Assembly: GCF_003314995.1 (NCBI RefSeq)
Contig: NZ_QNRH01000003.1
Span: forward strand, 568,553-632,552
Origin: Pseudochrobactrum asaccharolyticum
Lineage (GTDB): Bacteria > Pseudomonadota > Alphaproteobacteria > Rhizobiales > Rhizobiaceae
Reading direction: 5' to 3'
Length of the DNA: 64,000 bases
How positions within the stretch are numbered: the first letter of the stretch is position 1; every line of letters begins with the position of its first letter. Shown here one piece after another: positions 1-9,481 of this stretch. The position numbers were made by a program, and so were the translations under genes. The notes under the pieces were generated by a model. The model ran no database searches. It saw only the letters and a program-made list of their open reading frames with translations, and was not told where the DNA came from.

Positions 1-507
1 CGGCAGCAGCCCCAGTTGCAGAGACACAAAATACATCGCGATCAGGCCGAACCAGAAGCTCGGCAGTGACAGGCCTGACACGGCCGTAATCATCGCTGTG
101 GTATCCAGCCATGTGCCTTGCCGCACCGCCGCCAGAAAGCCGAGCGGCAGACCGATCAGCACCGCAAAAAAGATTGCCCCGACAGCAAGCCGGAACGACG
201 CCACAATGCGGGTCGACAACATATCTGTCACCGGACGCTGCGTGGCAAAGGACGTGCCCAGATCGCCGGTCACCAGACCGCCGATATAACGGCCGAAACG
301 CTCATGCAGCGGATCATTGAGACCGAGTTCTTTTTCAATCCGCTCAATTACCGCAGGATCAATGTCACGCTTATCACCGGAGACCGCAGACACGAAAGTG
401 CCGGGCATGACACTGAAGAGAAAGAAAATCAGCGTGATTGCCGCAAAAACTGTCACGAAGGACTGCAGCAGACGCCTGCCAATCACCATCAGCATAGGAA
501 TATCCAT
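1..507 (-). CDS. Peptide/nickel-type ABC transporter permease (DppB family), partial
   Basis: Inner-membrane permease of a peptide/nickel (DppB/OppB) ABC importer; its 3' end lies beyond the left edge. My translation of the reverse strand begins MDIPMLMVIGRRLLQSF and shows the family pattern: a first membrane helix (about residues 9-33), a periplasmic stretch containing LGLNDPLHERFGRYIGGLVTGDLG, then further hydrophobic helices with the LPSFWFGL segment. I chose ATG 507; a second in-frame ATG at 495 is equally possible because neither has a clear ribosome site. It lies downstream of the binding-protein gene on the same strand, with 162 bases between them holding a hairpin. It is presumably followed, outside the window, by the second permease and the ATPases. 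Confidence 0.88.
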   Translation of the reverse strand, partial: MDIPMLMVIGRRLLQSFVTVFAAITLIFFLFSVMPGTFVSAVSGDKRDIDPAVIERIEKELGLNDPLHERFGRYIGGLVTGDLGTSFATQRPVTDMLSTRIVASFRLAVGAIFFAVLIGLPLGFLAAVRQGTWLDTTAMITAVSGLSLPSFWFGLIAMYFVSLQLGLLP

Positions 508-584
508 AAATTATGCAGGAAAAACGGGCGGTTGATGGCCGCCATGCTCCGCTCCCGCGACAAACCCTGTCACAGGGGCTGCCA

Positions 585-613
585 CTGGTCTGTGTTCAGC
601 CAACATAGACCAG
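585..613. repeat. Inverted repeat between binding-protein and permease genes
   Basis: Twelve-base arms (CTGGTCTGTGTT / AACATAGACCAG, one mismatch) around a five-base loop, followed by no T-run on the minus strand. Hairpins at this place in ABC operons often protect the upstream binding-protein message and lower expression of the permease. That role is inference. Confidence 0.6.
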
Positions 614-669
614 CAACATTGTCTGCTTCTGCAACCCGCATCAAAGCGGATTGCAGATCAGTATGAGAC

Positions 670-2274
670 TTACTTACGTCCCGGCGCATTCTCGTCGAGC
701 CAGAGTGAATCCACCTCGATAATCGCGGCTTCTGTCACATTGGCGTCCACACCGTGAATCCAAGGCTGGGTTGCGAGAACGGCCTTGTTGTAGTTGTTGA
801 ACCAGACAGGCGCTTTTTCGAAAATATAGCCGTCGGCTTTTTTCAGAAGTTCAATGCGCTTGGCCGGGTCGGTTTCTGCTGCCGCTTCATCAAGCATCGC
901 ATCATAAGCCGGATCTTTGAAAGCACTGCGGTTACAAGCCGGACGGCTTACACGGCTGTCAAAACAACGCAATGTTGTCAGCGGATCAGGACCAGTACCG
1001 GCAGAACGGAACCATGCAGCAGCAAGCCCCTGATTCATCTCATCAACCAGCGTGTTGGAATCCACTACTTTTGCTTTTGCACTGATACCGATTTCTTTGA
1101 GGAACGGCATCATCGCTTCCAGTGTACCAAGGCTGCTATTGCCTTCGGTCACGGTTGCGGTGAATTCAAAGCCATCAGGATAGCCCGCAGCGGTCAGCAG
1201 CTCTTTTGCTTTTGCCGGATCATAAGCATAAGGCGCACGATCCTTGTCGAAAGCCGGTGAGGTCGCAGGCAACCAGCCGGTGGCCTTATAGGCTTTGTCT
1301 TTCAAAAGCTTGCGAATGATAATATCGCGGTCAATCGCATAGTTGATAGCCTGACGCACGCGCTCATCATCAAAAGGTTTTTTCTCGGTGTTAAAACCCA
1401 TATGACGGGTAAACACTTCCGAGATTTCGATCAGACCTTTGGAGAGTTCCGGATCAGCCTTGTACATTGTATAGGCATTTTCCGACAGCACAGTTGCATC
1501 CAGTTCACCAGCGCGGAAGGCCATATCCAGCGCGCTGTTATCACCGGAAATGGTGAAATCCACAGCATCCGCATAAGGCTTGTCAGCCTTGTAATATTTA
1601 TCGAATTTCTTACCGGAGATTTTTGAACCTTCAACATGGTTTTCAAAAACAAACGGCCCGAGACCAACCGGCTTGGACAGGAAATTGCCGCCTTCAACTT
1701 CTTCTTTCGGCAAGATAGCGGTGATAGCCTCAAAAAACTGTGTCGAAGGATCAGTCAGCTCTTTGAAAGTCAGAGAGAAAGTATTGTCATCAATCTTCTT
1801 GATGCCGCTGATCTCTTTGGCTTCTCCCTTAGAATATTCCTGTGCGCCGACAAGTGTGCCGACCTGTACCGCCCCCGGATAACCTTTGGACGGATCCATA
1901 ATGCGGGTATAGGACCAGATCACATCATCAACGGTCAGTTTGCGGCCGTTATGGAAATAAATATTGTCAAACAGCTTATAGGTATAAGTTTTGCCGTCTT
2001 CGCTGGTGGTCACGGACTCTGCCAGATCAAGCGCCGGTGCATTCTTGGCGGAATCCCATGAATAGAGCGAGCGGTGAAACGCCTTGGAAACAGCCATATC
2101 CTGCGAATTATATGTCACATGCGGATCGAGGCTTTTCAGTGCGGCGCCATAAGGCGCGGCCAGATGCAATGTGCCGCCGGATTGTGGCGTCTCAGCCCAT
2201 GCCAGAACGGCAGGCGCAGCTACGGACAATGTTGCAGCAAGAAATGCTGACTTGATAACAGACCGGTAATTCAT
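670..2274 (-). CDS. ABC transporter substrate-binding protein, family 5 (DppA/OppA-like)
   Basis: Periplasmic solute-binding protein of 534 aa for a peptide/nickel-class importer. It begins with a signal peptide (MNYRSVIKSAFLAATLSVAAPAVLAWA), followed by the family-5 landmarks: GGTLHLAAPYG, an internal DGKTYTYKLFDNIYFHNGRKLTVDDVIWS segment typical of SBP_bac_5, and a long C-terminal lobe with RVRQAINYAIDRD. Length is normal for the family. It is transcribed after the serine hydrolase gene and before the permease. The ligand cannot be read from the sequence; the adjoining hydrolase suggests a peptide-like or lactam-like compound, which is inference. Confidence 0.93.
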   Translation of the reverse strand: MNYRSVIKSAFLAATLSVAAPAVLAWAETPQSGGTLHLAAPYGAALKSLDPHVTYNSQDMAVSKAFHRSLYSWDSAKNAPALDLAESVTTSEDGKTYTYKLFDNIYFHNGRKLTVDDVIWSYTRIMDPSKGYPGAVQVGTLVGAQEYSKGEAKEISGIKKIDDNTFSLTFKELTDPSTQFFEAITAILPKEEVEGGNFLSKPVGLGPFVFENHVEGSKISGKKFDKYYKADKPYADAVDFTISGDNSALDMAFRAGELDATVLSENAYTMYKADPELSKGLIEISEVFTRHMGFNTEKKPFDDERVRQAINYAIDRDIIIRKLLKDKAYKATGWLPATSPAFDKDRAPYAYDPAKAKELLTAAGYPDGFEFTATVTEGNSSLGTLEAMMPFLKEIGISAKAKVVDSNTLVDEMNQGLAAAWFRSAGTGPDPLTTLRCFDSRVSRPACNRSAFKDPAYDAMLDEAAAETDPAKRIELLKKADGYIFEKAPVWFNNYNKAVLATQPWIHGVDANVTEAAIIEVDSLWLDENAPGRK

Positions 2275-2314
2275 CTCTTCCCCTTTGTACTGTGCTGTAC
2301 TCGCATTATCAGTC

Positions 2315-2339
2315 TTGTTTCAGTTCTCCGTTGAAACAA
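2315..2339. promoter_or_regulatory. Palindrome upstream of the binding-protein gene
   Basis: Perfect arms TTGTTTCA and TGAAACAA separated by nine bases, 41-65 bases upstream of the binding-protein ATG (minus strand). It could be an operator (possibly for the LysR protein at 3455) or a transcript hairpin. A second small palindrome (TTGCC-N6-GGCAA, 2366-2381) lies next to the hydrolase stop codon. Confidence 0.4.
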
Positions 2340-2389
2340 AACGATCTTTATCGTGTATATACGTGTTGCCTAAAACGGCAATGATACAA

Positions 2390-3310
2390 TCATTTTAAGG
2401 TGTTATGCTCTGTAAAGGCATAATCACAAAACAAACGCGCAAAAGCCGGCAAGAAGCTTTTATCCGCCGCCGGCCATTCTCCCTCGCTCATCACACACAG
2501 AATAAAACTCTTGCCATCCGGCCGCTCGGCATAGACCAGATCATGCCGCGTCCATGAAGTATGACCGGCTTTTGACCAGACTTTATACTCTGCCGGTATA
2601 CCGTCAGTCAGAAATCCTGTGACCTGATCGCCGTCCGGATCGAGATTACTCTGCCCGCGCTGGAACTCCCGTTCCATCAGTTTCATCATCCAGTCCGCCT
2701 GCGGGCGCGCACCACGTGCAATGTCATGCATCAATGTGGCAGCCGATAATGCAGTAAGCAGATTACCATTGTTACCAGTACGGATTTGCTTGGCACGGCC
2801 ATAAGGACTGTCCTGATAAGTGCCATGCAGAACGCGAATTCCGGCAAATTCCGAACGGTTCTGGCTGTCATACCATTGCTGTACCTGTTCGCGGGCAGCA
2901 CACCACTGCGCCAGCGCCTCGCCCTCTAAAGGCGCACCGTCGTCAGCACCGGTCAGTCTGCCAACCAGATAGACGGTTGCTTCATTGGAAGAGATTGCCA
3001 TCATCTCACGGGCAGCGCGCTCATCCTCATCATGATAAGCAAGCCTGCCCTCTTCGCGAAATGCAGCCAAAGCATTCAGAAAAAACAGCTTCACCACGCT
3101 GGCGGGATAAAGCGGCTTGTCCGCCTGATGGGAAAACCACGGCAAATCAACCAGCGCACCGGGATCGCTCAGACGCAGAGGCGCATCATAAAGACAGGCT
3201 GCAACGCAAACTTCGTCCGGCGTCAATCCGCCATTCTTCATCTGCAACGCCTGCTCAAGGGCACGCGCTGCCGGATGGGATTTATGAGCTTCAACACCCA
3301 TTTTTGTCAT
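2390..3310 (-). CDS. Cytoplasmic serine hydrolase of the class A beta-lactamase-like fold
   Basis: 306-aa serine hydrolase with the penicillin-recognising fold. Visible motifs in the right order: S71-V-V-K74 (nucleophile and general base, SxxK), S107-S-N109 in the place of the SDN loop, and K247-A-G249 in the place of KTG. No signal peptide is present, unlike true beta-lactamases and DD-peptidases, so it probably acts in the cytoplasm. It heads the operon with the ABC binding protein and permease and is divergent from a LysR regulator. A plausible role is hydrolysis of an imported peptide-like or lactam-like substrate. ATG 3310 is used; ATG 3301 (fourth codon) is also possible, with AAGGGG upstream. 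Confidence 0.75.
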   Translation of the reverse strand: MTKMGVEAHKSHPAARALEQALQMKNGGLTPDEVCVAACLYDAPLRLSDPGALVDLPWFSHQADKPLYPASVVKLFFLNALAAFREEGRLAYHDEDERAAREMMAISSNEATVYLVGRLTGADDGAPLEGEALAQWCAAREQVQQWYDSQNRSEFAGIRVLHGTYQDSPYGRAKQIRTGNNGNLLTALSAATLMHDIARGARPQADWMMKLMEREFQRGQSNLDPDGDQVTGFLTDGIPAEYKVWSKAGHTSWTRHDLVYAERPDGKSFILCVMSEGEWPAADKSFLPAFARLFCDYAFTEHNTLK

Positions 3311-3454
3311 TCCCCTTATGGCTCCCTTTGAGAGCCTCTTCTTTTGTCATGAGTTAGCCATGAAACTTTGTGCTTTGATATAGAAATATCATTGGAACTT
3401 AATTCATTTTTGATATTAACTGGTAACATAACACCTCAAATAGATGAGGCATTT

Positions 3455-4393
3455 ATGGTGTCTGGCAAAAATCATATCAATCTGCGTCAGGTGGAAATCT
3501 TCAGAGCAACGATGAAATTCGGCACGGTGACAGCCGCCGCCGCGGCTCTCGGCTCGTCGCAACCGACGATCACACGTGAATTGTCCCGCCTTGAGGAACA
3601 TATCGGCTTTCCGCTTTTTGAACGGCGCCTGCAACGCGTGGTTCCCACAGCAAGGGCACTCAAATTATTTGAGGAGGTACAGGCGTCCTTTATCGGTCTC
3701 GACCGTATTAACGGCTTTATCGACCGCCTGCGTGATGCCTCTGAAGAAGTGCTGACCGTCGCCTCCCTGCCCGCTTTTGCGCAGACAATCCTGCCTGATG
3801 CGATTGCGCGCCTGAGCAAAATCCATCCGGATTTGACCTTGCAGATCAGTACAGTTGATCCGCGCAATCAGTCCAGTATTTCAGGTTTTAACTTCGATAT
3901 TGGTCTTATTGAGGATTTTTATACCCAGAGAGACGCCGAAGCGCGGGTTTTGTGGGTCTTTAAGCTCGTCGCAGTCTTACCGCCGGAGCATCCGCTTATA
4001 GCGCGGGATTATCTGGAACCGCAGGATTTTGAAGGTCAGAACTTTATCAGCCTTGGGTCACAAGACCCTTACCGGCTGAGTGTGGAGCGTATTTTTGACA
4101 TGACGGGGACGCAGCGTCGATTGTTCCTGTCCTCACAATCTGCCAATAGTGTTTGTGAGATGGTGCTGAGAGGATTGGGAGTTTCGATCGTCAATCCCTT
4201 GACGGCACTGAGTTATGAAAAGCAGGGATTGGTTCTGAAACCATTTATTCCGGCACAGGATTTTGTGCTCTCGGCTTTGCGTCCTCTCAACCGGCCTGTT
4301 GTTGCCAGTTCTGAGGCCTTGCTGTCCCATTTGACAGCAATCTGCGAAGAAACCCATCGAAAATTACAAAATAAATTCTCTCAATATGCATAA
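3455..4393 (+). CDS. LysR-family transcriptional regulator
   Basis: LysR regulator of 312 aa. The N-terminal helix-turn-helix is clear (INLRQVEIFRATMKFGTVTAAA, then SSQPTITRELSRLEEHIGFPLFERR), followed by an inducer-binding domain. The open frame extends upstream to 3368, but I chose ATG 3455 because it has TGAGG eight bases upstream and gives the usual LysR N-terminus. It is divergent from the serine hydrolase/ABC operon, so it most likely controls that operon from the 3311-3454 spacer. A strong hairpin terminator follows the stop codon directly. Confidence 0.9.
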   Translation: MVSGKNHINLRQVEIFRATMKFGTVTAAAAALGSSQPTITRELSRLEEHIGFPLFERRLQRVVPTARALKLFEEVQASFIGLDRINGFIDRLRDASEEVLTVASLPAFAQTILPDAIARLSKIHPDLTLQISTVDPRNQSSISGFNFDIGLIEDFYTQRDAEARVLWVFKLVAVLPPEHPLIARDYLEPQDFEGQNFISLGSQDPYRLSVERIFDMTGTQRRLFLSSQSANSVCEMVLRGLGVSIVNPLTALSYEKQGLVLKPFIPAQDFVLSALRPLNRPVVASSEALLSHLTAICEETHRKLQNKFSQYA

Positions 4394-4395
4394 AT

Positions 4396-4422
4396 ATTCG
4401 GGCGGATAATTTCCGCCCGAAT
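4396..4422 (+). terminator. Rho-independent terminator after the LysR gene, probably bidirectional
   Basis: Perfect ten-base arms ATTCGGGCGG / CCGCCCGAAT with a seven-base loop, followed by AAGCTTTT. It lies between convergent genes (LysR stop 4393, autotransporter stop 4439) and can serve both strands. Confidence 0.8.
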
Positions 4423-4438
4423 AAGCTTTTAAATTAAT

Positions 4439-7348
4439 TTACCATTTGACGCGGAAGCCGACATTTCCCAGCAATTCATAATTTTTACCAAAATTATTCA
4501 GTGATGTATTTGCCGTTGCCTCACCATAGACCGAGTATCTGTCCCCTGCCCATGAATAGGTACCGCCGAGACCTAATCCGCCCCAAGTGCGTTCATGTTG
4601 TACTGCAAAATTTGTATCCGCAATTAAGAGAGAGGTTTCCTTCTTAAAATCCCGATACAGATTGGCAATACCATAAACATTCGTGCGAACCAGTTGTCCG
4701 TCATTACCCTGCCAGCTATTGCGGTAATCAAGAGATACACCACCTCGCCCGATCAGGCTTTGACTATCATTCATGCTGATCTGTGTATTCCACATATCAC
4801 GGAAAGACTGCATTCCCACCGAAGACCACATTAATTGCGCCTGCGGTGTAACTGACCAGTATTCATTCAAATCGAACCGACGCCCGGCCTCAGCACTCAC
4901 AGCAAAACCCAAAGCTTTCTGGTTATTTGCCAGCCCCCGTCGGGCAGTCGTCGAATTATAGTCATTGGTAAACCAGTTCATCTGAACCTGACCGTCGGCA
5001 TAGAAACCATTGTCACTATACCATGTCAGAGCTCCGCCCAGCCCCCAAGCCTCCGTGATGACCTTACCACTCCCGTGAACCGAGGTAATCGTAGAGGTCG
5101 CCCGACCATAATGCCCGCTGATACCGCCGACGAGTTTACCGGTTTCACCTTCATAGAACATGCCATCAAGACCACTTTGCAGCACAATTGCATTCACTTT
5201 CTGCCGTGCTCGCGTTGTAGTCATATCAGTGTCGACCCTGCTATGTGAGCCGGAGACACGTGCCCAAACACCGTTATTATCAATCATTGCTCCAGAACCG
5301 GGATAGGGTGCGGTGTCCAACGGTGACGGCCCGTCACCCTGCTCTATTGTTCGGTTAGAGGCACCGTTCCAATAACGGTTCCCGACACGCTGTTGCAAGG
5401 TTGGTAAACGGTTGAGTTGTTGCATACTCTGAACTGCACCCTCATACAAAGGGGCACCAGGATTAAAGAGCGGCGTCGGGTTTGGATTTGGCCCGGGTCC
5501 AGGGCCAGGGCCCGGATCAGGATCAGGCCCCGGACCGTCTTTTAAAGCTGAACGTAAGTACCAGTCACCATCGGCATTGCCGGGAGCATTCTTATTTAAA
5601 GTATAGGCATAGGCACCGGCGACAACCGCAGATCTGCCATCTGTTGCGGTGAAATCTCCTTGAAGCACAAAATTACCATTAGACAGCCCGCCAACCTCTA
5701 TGAGTTTGATACCGTTAACTGTCGCTGCTCCCAAGCCACCCCGATTGGTCACTTTAACATTGCCGGTCCCGGACGTATCACCGGTGATATTAAGACGGGT
5801 CGTTGCTGAATTATCGCCTCCCAAGGCAGTGCTAAACTCTATCAGGCCGCCATTGCCAATGTAGTTACCGTTAACAGTGAGTGTACCTTCATTATTACTA
5901 CCCGGAGTAATGATTGCATTGGTTTCGTGATTGAGTGCGCCGACCGCACCGATCCCCTGCAATCTGCCATTCATAGCATGCATGGCTCCGGTGATCGTTC
6001 CTTCCAGTTCCAGTGTGCCTTCAGCAAGCGTCCAGTTTCCGGCATGTCCGGTAGTGCCGGTCACGCGCCAGAGACCAGCACCGGTTTTTGTATAATCAGC
6101 AAAGCCCCGGAATAAACTGGAGGTATTCGCCGCGCCGATATCTGAAAGATTGAAATTACCGTTACTGGCACCACCCAGCACCAAATGATTATTGGAACCG
6201 TTGGCAATTACCGCATGAGAAATGTTATTTACAGAGTTTTTGAAAGTATAATTACTGCGGAGTTCCATCGTATTATTATTACCATTGAATTCAACCGCCT
6301 TTTCAGATTGTGTACCTTCAGTAATAATGGTTCCGTCATTAATAATTTTGTTTGAATTTCCGTCCAACCGAATTGTTGCAGCGGAGGAAAGCTGTCCGTC
6401 CGCTCTTGCAGTTCTTCGAATAAGGGCTCCCTGACCGATATTGGAAATTGTAATTCCGTCACCCTTAGCAATAATAGCAGAATTATTATCTAAATTTATA
6501 TTGTTATTTCCACCGTCTGTAATACTAGCCCTGTTATTAAATGTTGTACCATCAGCCAGAAAAACAGCACTGGCACCTTGCCCTCCGTTGACAGATGGAG
6601 GATTGTTCGGATCTGATACTATACCAACTTTCCCGCCTATGCCTCCCATAATTTCTATATCATTATTGACAGTTCCCTTTAAGACAATCAGCCCGACACC
6701 GCCGCCGCCTGCAGCAAAATCACGCTTAGAGTTCATTCCATCAGTCGTCAGTCCCGCGCCGAAACCTCCGCTAATAAACCCGAAACCATTTCCTGTCCTT
6801 AAGTTCAATACGTCTCCTTCAAAGATCACCCCCACGCCGCCGCCGCCGCCGCCAGCCAAGGACACACCAGCAATATCTGAAGGCGCTGCCCCCTGCCCGC
6901 CACGAAATGGCCCGTCTATGACCCAATCATAGGTTGAAGTTTTAATATGAACCCCCAGACTGCCGCCACCACCGCCGGCATTAATAGTATTATCTGTAGG
7001 TCTTCTCCCGTCGCTTGCACCAAGAAAACCAGTAAACAAGGGTATCACTTGCGTTGGATTTGTAACCAACAGCGCGCCTCCCCCTCCTTTACCACCATTT
7101 GGCTGGGTACTTCCGTTGGGATCACTTGCACCGTCTGTTCCTGCACCGGCTCCGCCTGGTGCAGGCCTTATCACAACAGGCTGACTGGTAACACCGCCAC
7201 CCTGACCACCCCATATTTCAAAGTCACCACCCGCACCACCAAGGCCGTTACCACCACCTTGCCCGCCACCCATTAAATTTTGTGCATTTGCGGAAGAAGC
7301 AACAACTGAGCAAAGCAATAAATTTGTAAAAAATCTATAATATCTCAT
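4439..7348 (-). CDS. Autotransporter with glycine-rich passenger (type Va secretion)
   Basis: 969-aa outer-membrane autotransporter. Signal peptide at residues 1-22 (MRYYRFFTNLLLCSVVASSANA). The passenger starts with very glycine-rich stretches (GGGQGGG, GGGGGSLG, GGGGGGVGV), then has a beta-helix-like region rich in Asn/Gly with a TGAGLWRVTGTTGHAGNWTLAEGTLEL segment of the PATR (passenger-associated repeat) kind. A Pro/Gly/Asp linker (GPGPDPDPGPGPGPGP) leads to a C-terminal barrel of about 270 aa with VWARVSGSH and the aromatic last residue (GFRVKW). It is a single gene with AT-rich flanks. No protease triad or RGD was noticed, so adhesion or surface coating is the likely role. Confidence 0.88.
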   Translation of the reverse strand: MRYYRFFTNLLLCSVVASSANAQNLMGGGQGGGNGLGGAGGDFEIWGGQGGGVTSQPVVIRPAPGGAGAGTDGASDPNGSTQPNGGKGGGGALLVTNPTQVIPLFTGFLGASDGRRPTDNTINAGGGGGSLGVHIKTSTYDWVIDGPFRGGQGAAPSDIAGVSLAGGGGGGVGVIFEGDVLNLRTGNGFGFISGGFGAGLTTDGMNSKRDFAAGGGGVGLIVLKGTVNNDIEIMGGIGGKVGIVSDPNNPPSVNGGQGASAVFLADGTTFNNRASITDGGNNNINLDNNSAIIAKGDGITISNIGQGALIRRTARADGQLSSAATIRLDGNSNKIINDGTIITEGTQSEKAVEFNGNNNTMELRSNYTFKNSVNNISHAVIANGSNNHLVLGGASNGNFNLSDIGAANTSSLFRGFADYTKTGAGLWRVTGTTGHAGNWTLAEGTLELEGTITGAMHAMNGRLQGIGAVGALNHETNAIITPGSNNEGTLTVNGNYIGNGGLIEFSTALGGDNSATTRLNITGDTSGTGNVKVTNRGGLGAATVNGIKLIEVGGLSNGNFVLQGDFTATDGRSAVVAGAYAYTLNKNAPGNADGDWYLRSALKDGPGPDPDPGPGPGPGPNPNPTPLFNPGAPLYEGAVQSMQQLNRLPTLQQRVGNRYWNGASNRTIEQGDGPSPLDTAPYPGSGAMIDNNGVWARVSGSHSRVDTDMTTTRARQKVNAIVLQSGLDGMFYEGETGKLVGGISGHYGRATSTITSVHGSGKVITEAWGLGGALTWYSDNGFYADGQVQMNWFTNDYNSTTARRGLANNQKALGFAVSAEAGRRFDLNEYWSVTPQAQLMWSSVGMQSFRDMWNTQISMNDSQSLIGRGGVSLDYRNSWQGNDGQLVRTNVYGIANLYRDFKKETSLLIADTNFAVQHERTWGGLGLGGTYSWAGDRYSVYGEATANTSLNNFGKNYELLGNVGFRVKW

Positions 7349-7837
7349 GAAACACCCAAAAAATAATTTATATTAAATTTAAAGACTTTTACGCCCCTAT
7401 AAATGTGGTTTTTGAAAATATAATATCATTATTTATTTGATATAAAGCCGTTATTTATTACACTTACTTTCGTAGTTCGTTATAAAATCTATAATTATTT
7501 AAAGATTTGTCATTCACGACAAGCAAAAACGCTCCATATCTCAAAAATATTCAGCCATGGAGCTGTTGCGCACCTTCCAACTGAAAAATCAATCATATGA
7601 GCAGTGCGATATGGCAAAGCATCAGGCAAAAATTCAGTGCAGAATTGTCGATCATCACAAATAATTTATTAGAATAAATCTAAATAAATCAAAAAATTGA
7701 TTACGATCAATGTCATATTTTTATAATCGGTCAGTATTTATTTTCTAAATTGATAAAAATCTAATTTATGATGACTCGTAAAAAAATATGTGAAAAATCA
7801 AATTAAAATTGGTTTTTTACAAAAAACAGGAATGCAA
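7349..7837. other. Long AT-rich divergent intergenic region
   Basis: Spacer between the divergent autotransporter and LctP permease genes. It is strongly AT-rich. The one clear site is an FNR-type box at 7697-7710 with a TATAAT at 7722-7727. I found no convincing gene in it. Confidence 0.6.
7697..7710 (+). promoter_or_regulatory. FNR/FnrN/Anr-type binding site
   Basis: TTGAT-TACG-ATCAA, an exact match to the FNR consensus TTGAT-N4-ATCAA. It is about 140 bases upstream of the LctP permease start. If the TATAAT at 7722-7727 is the -10 box, the site overlaps the -35 region (repression). If a -10 lies around 7735-7740, the centre is near -42 (activation). Confidence 0.65.
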
Positions 7838-9469
7838 ATGTCGCTAAATCTTGATTTGCTGCATTGGATACTTGCAGCAATTCCTATCATCGCCCTCATA
7901 ATACTTATGGTAGGAATGAACTGGACTGCGCAGCAGGCAGGTACAACCGGTATTTTTATCGCTGCAGGGATTGCAGTCTTTGCCTTTGAAGCTTCAACAC
8001 GTGCTCTTGCCGTAGCTTCTGCCCGCGGCATCTGGGACGCAATGCCAATCCTTTATGTGATCTGGCCTGCATTACTGCTCTATCAGATCATGAATCAGTC
8101 CGGCGGCTATGATGCCTTGCGGCGCGGTATTTCCCGCATGTCACGCAATGAGCTGTTTATCATTGTCGCACTCGGCTGGGTTTTCACCTCCTTCCTGCAA
8201 GGGATTGATGGTTTCGGCACACCTATTGCAGTTGTTGCGCCCCTACTCGTCGCCTTTGGTATGCGTCCGGTTTATGCGGTTGCTATTCCGATCATCGCAC
8301 ATATCTGGGCAAAGTTTTACGGCACCTTGGGTGTGGGCTGGCTTGCAACCTTGCAGGTTGTCGAAATGGATGCCGGTACAACGCTCTCCATGGGGCTGCA
8401 AGCGGCAATCCTGATCGCCATCCAGTCGGTTCTCGGCGGTTTTATGGTGGTGTGGATGTATGGTCGTGGCGCGGCTGTACGTGCCGGCTGGCCACTCGTT
8501 CTGGTCATCGCTGCCATTCACAGTATCGGCCAGTTTCTGGTGGTCTTTATTGACCCGATCCTTGCTGCCTTCTTGCCTGCCGCTCTGGCTATGGTTGCGC
8601 TTTATCCGCTCTCCCAGTGGTCACGCTACAAAGAGGCTGACACAACCATTATTGACCGTCCCGCCATGCGCGAAGAAGCACATATGGAAGAAAACAGTGC
8701 CGAACCGCCGATGGATATCGTCGCTGCCTTCTCACCATATGCCCTGCTGACCATTCTGGCACTTGCCACATCGCTGATCGATCGTTTGCATGCATGGCTC
8801 TATATCCCGAGTTTCGGCTTGCCTTTCCCTGCAATTACCACGGGCATGGGCGTTGAAACGGCAGCATCTGACAGCTATTCGCCGCTGCATATGTTTGCCC
8901 ATCCGGGTGCCACGATCACCGTGACAGCACTGGTAACCTGGTTCTGCTTCCGCAAGTTTGACTATTTCAATCAATGGGCAAAGGCCACCGGCAAGGAAAT
9001 GCCGGGCGTTGTTAAAGGGCTTTTTGCCAGCGCTGTTCCGGCTTCCGTTCCGATCATTGCCTTCCTCGTCATGGCTTCGATCATGAAACTATCGGGTCAG
9101 AACACCATGCTTGCCCTTGGTATTGCAGCGATTGCTCCGGCCTATGTCTTTGCTTTTCTTGCCAATGGTATCGGCATTCTGGGTGCCTTCATTACCTCCA
9201 GCTCCACATCTTCACAGGTGCTGTTCTCGGAATTGCAGGTCAATCTGGCTGAAGCCAAAGGTCTGCCACCATCAACCATTCTGGCTGCGCAAAGTGCCGG
9301 TGGTGCGATCGGTAATGCTATTGCGCCTGCCAATGTGGTTATGGGGGCAAGTACAACCGGTATCAATGGTCAGGAAGGCGCAATCCTGCGTAAGACCATT
9401 CCATGGACAATCGCAGCCTTTGTACTGACCGGCATCGCAACTGTCATCATGTCGATGATCTTCGCATAA
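7838..9469 (+). CDS. L-lactate permease family transporter (LctP)
   Basis: Integral membrane 2-hydroxy-acid permease of 543 aa (LctP/LldP/GlcA family), with about 12-14 hydrophobic helices. The diagnostic segment SFLQGIDGFGTPIAVVAPLL and a later ASTTGINGQEG near the C-terminus are present. The frame is open from 7790, but ATG 7838 (MSLNLDLLHW) is favoured by CAGGA six bases upstream and by normal family length. It is followed after 12 bases by a small membrane protein and then by gamma-glutamyltransferase. The partner genes make a substrate other than lactate possible. It is probably under oxygen control through the box at 7697. Confidence 0.88.
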   Translation: MSLNLDLLHWILAAIPIIALIILMVGMNWTAQQAGTTGIFIAAGIAVFAFEASTRALAVASARGIWDAMPILYVIWPALLLYQIMNQSGGYDALRRGISRMSRNELFIIVALGWVFTSFLQGIDGFGTPIAVVAPLLVAFGMRPVYAVAIPIIAHIWAKFYGTLGVGWLATLQVVEMDAGTTLSMGLQAAILIAIQSVLGGFMVVWMYGRGAAVRAGWPLVLVIAAIHSIGQFLVVFIDPILAAFLPAALAMVALYPLSQWSRYKEADTTIIDRPAMREEAHMEENSAEPPMDIVAAFSPYALLTILALATSLIDRLHAWLYIPSFGLPFPAITTGMGVETAASDSYSPLHMFAHPGATITVTALVTWFCFRKFDYFNQWAKATGKEMPGVVKGLFASAVPASVPIIAFLVMASIMKLSGQNTMLALGIAAIAPAYVFAFLANGIGILGAFITSSSTSSQVLFSELQVNLAEAKGLPPSTILAAQSAGGAIGNAIAPANVVMGASTTGINGQEGAILRKTIPWTIAAFVLTGIATVIMSMIFA

Positions 9470-9481
9470 GGGCAGAATGAA

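Noticed and set aside
98-666. Overlapping plus-strand frames at the left edge, up to 182 codons
   Set aside because: They are antisense to the DppB-type permease, whose minus-strand translation matches its family well.
6441-6932. 163-codon plus-strand frame rich in Pro
   Set aside because: It is the antisense shadow of the glycine-rich autotransporter passenger (Gly codons read as Pro/Ala).
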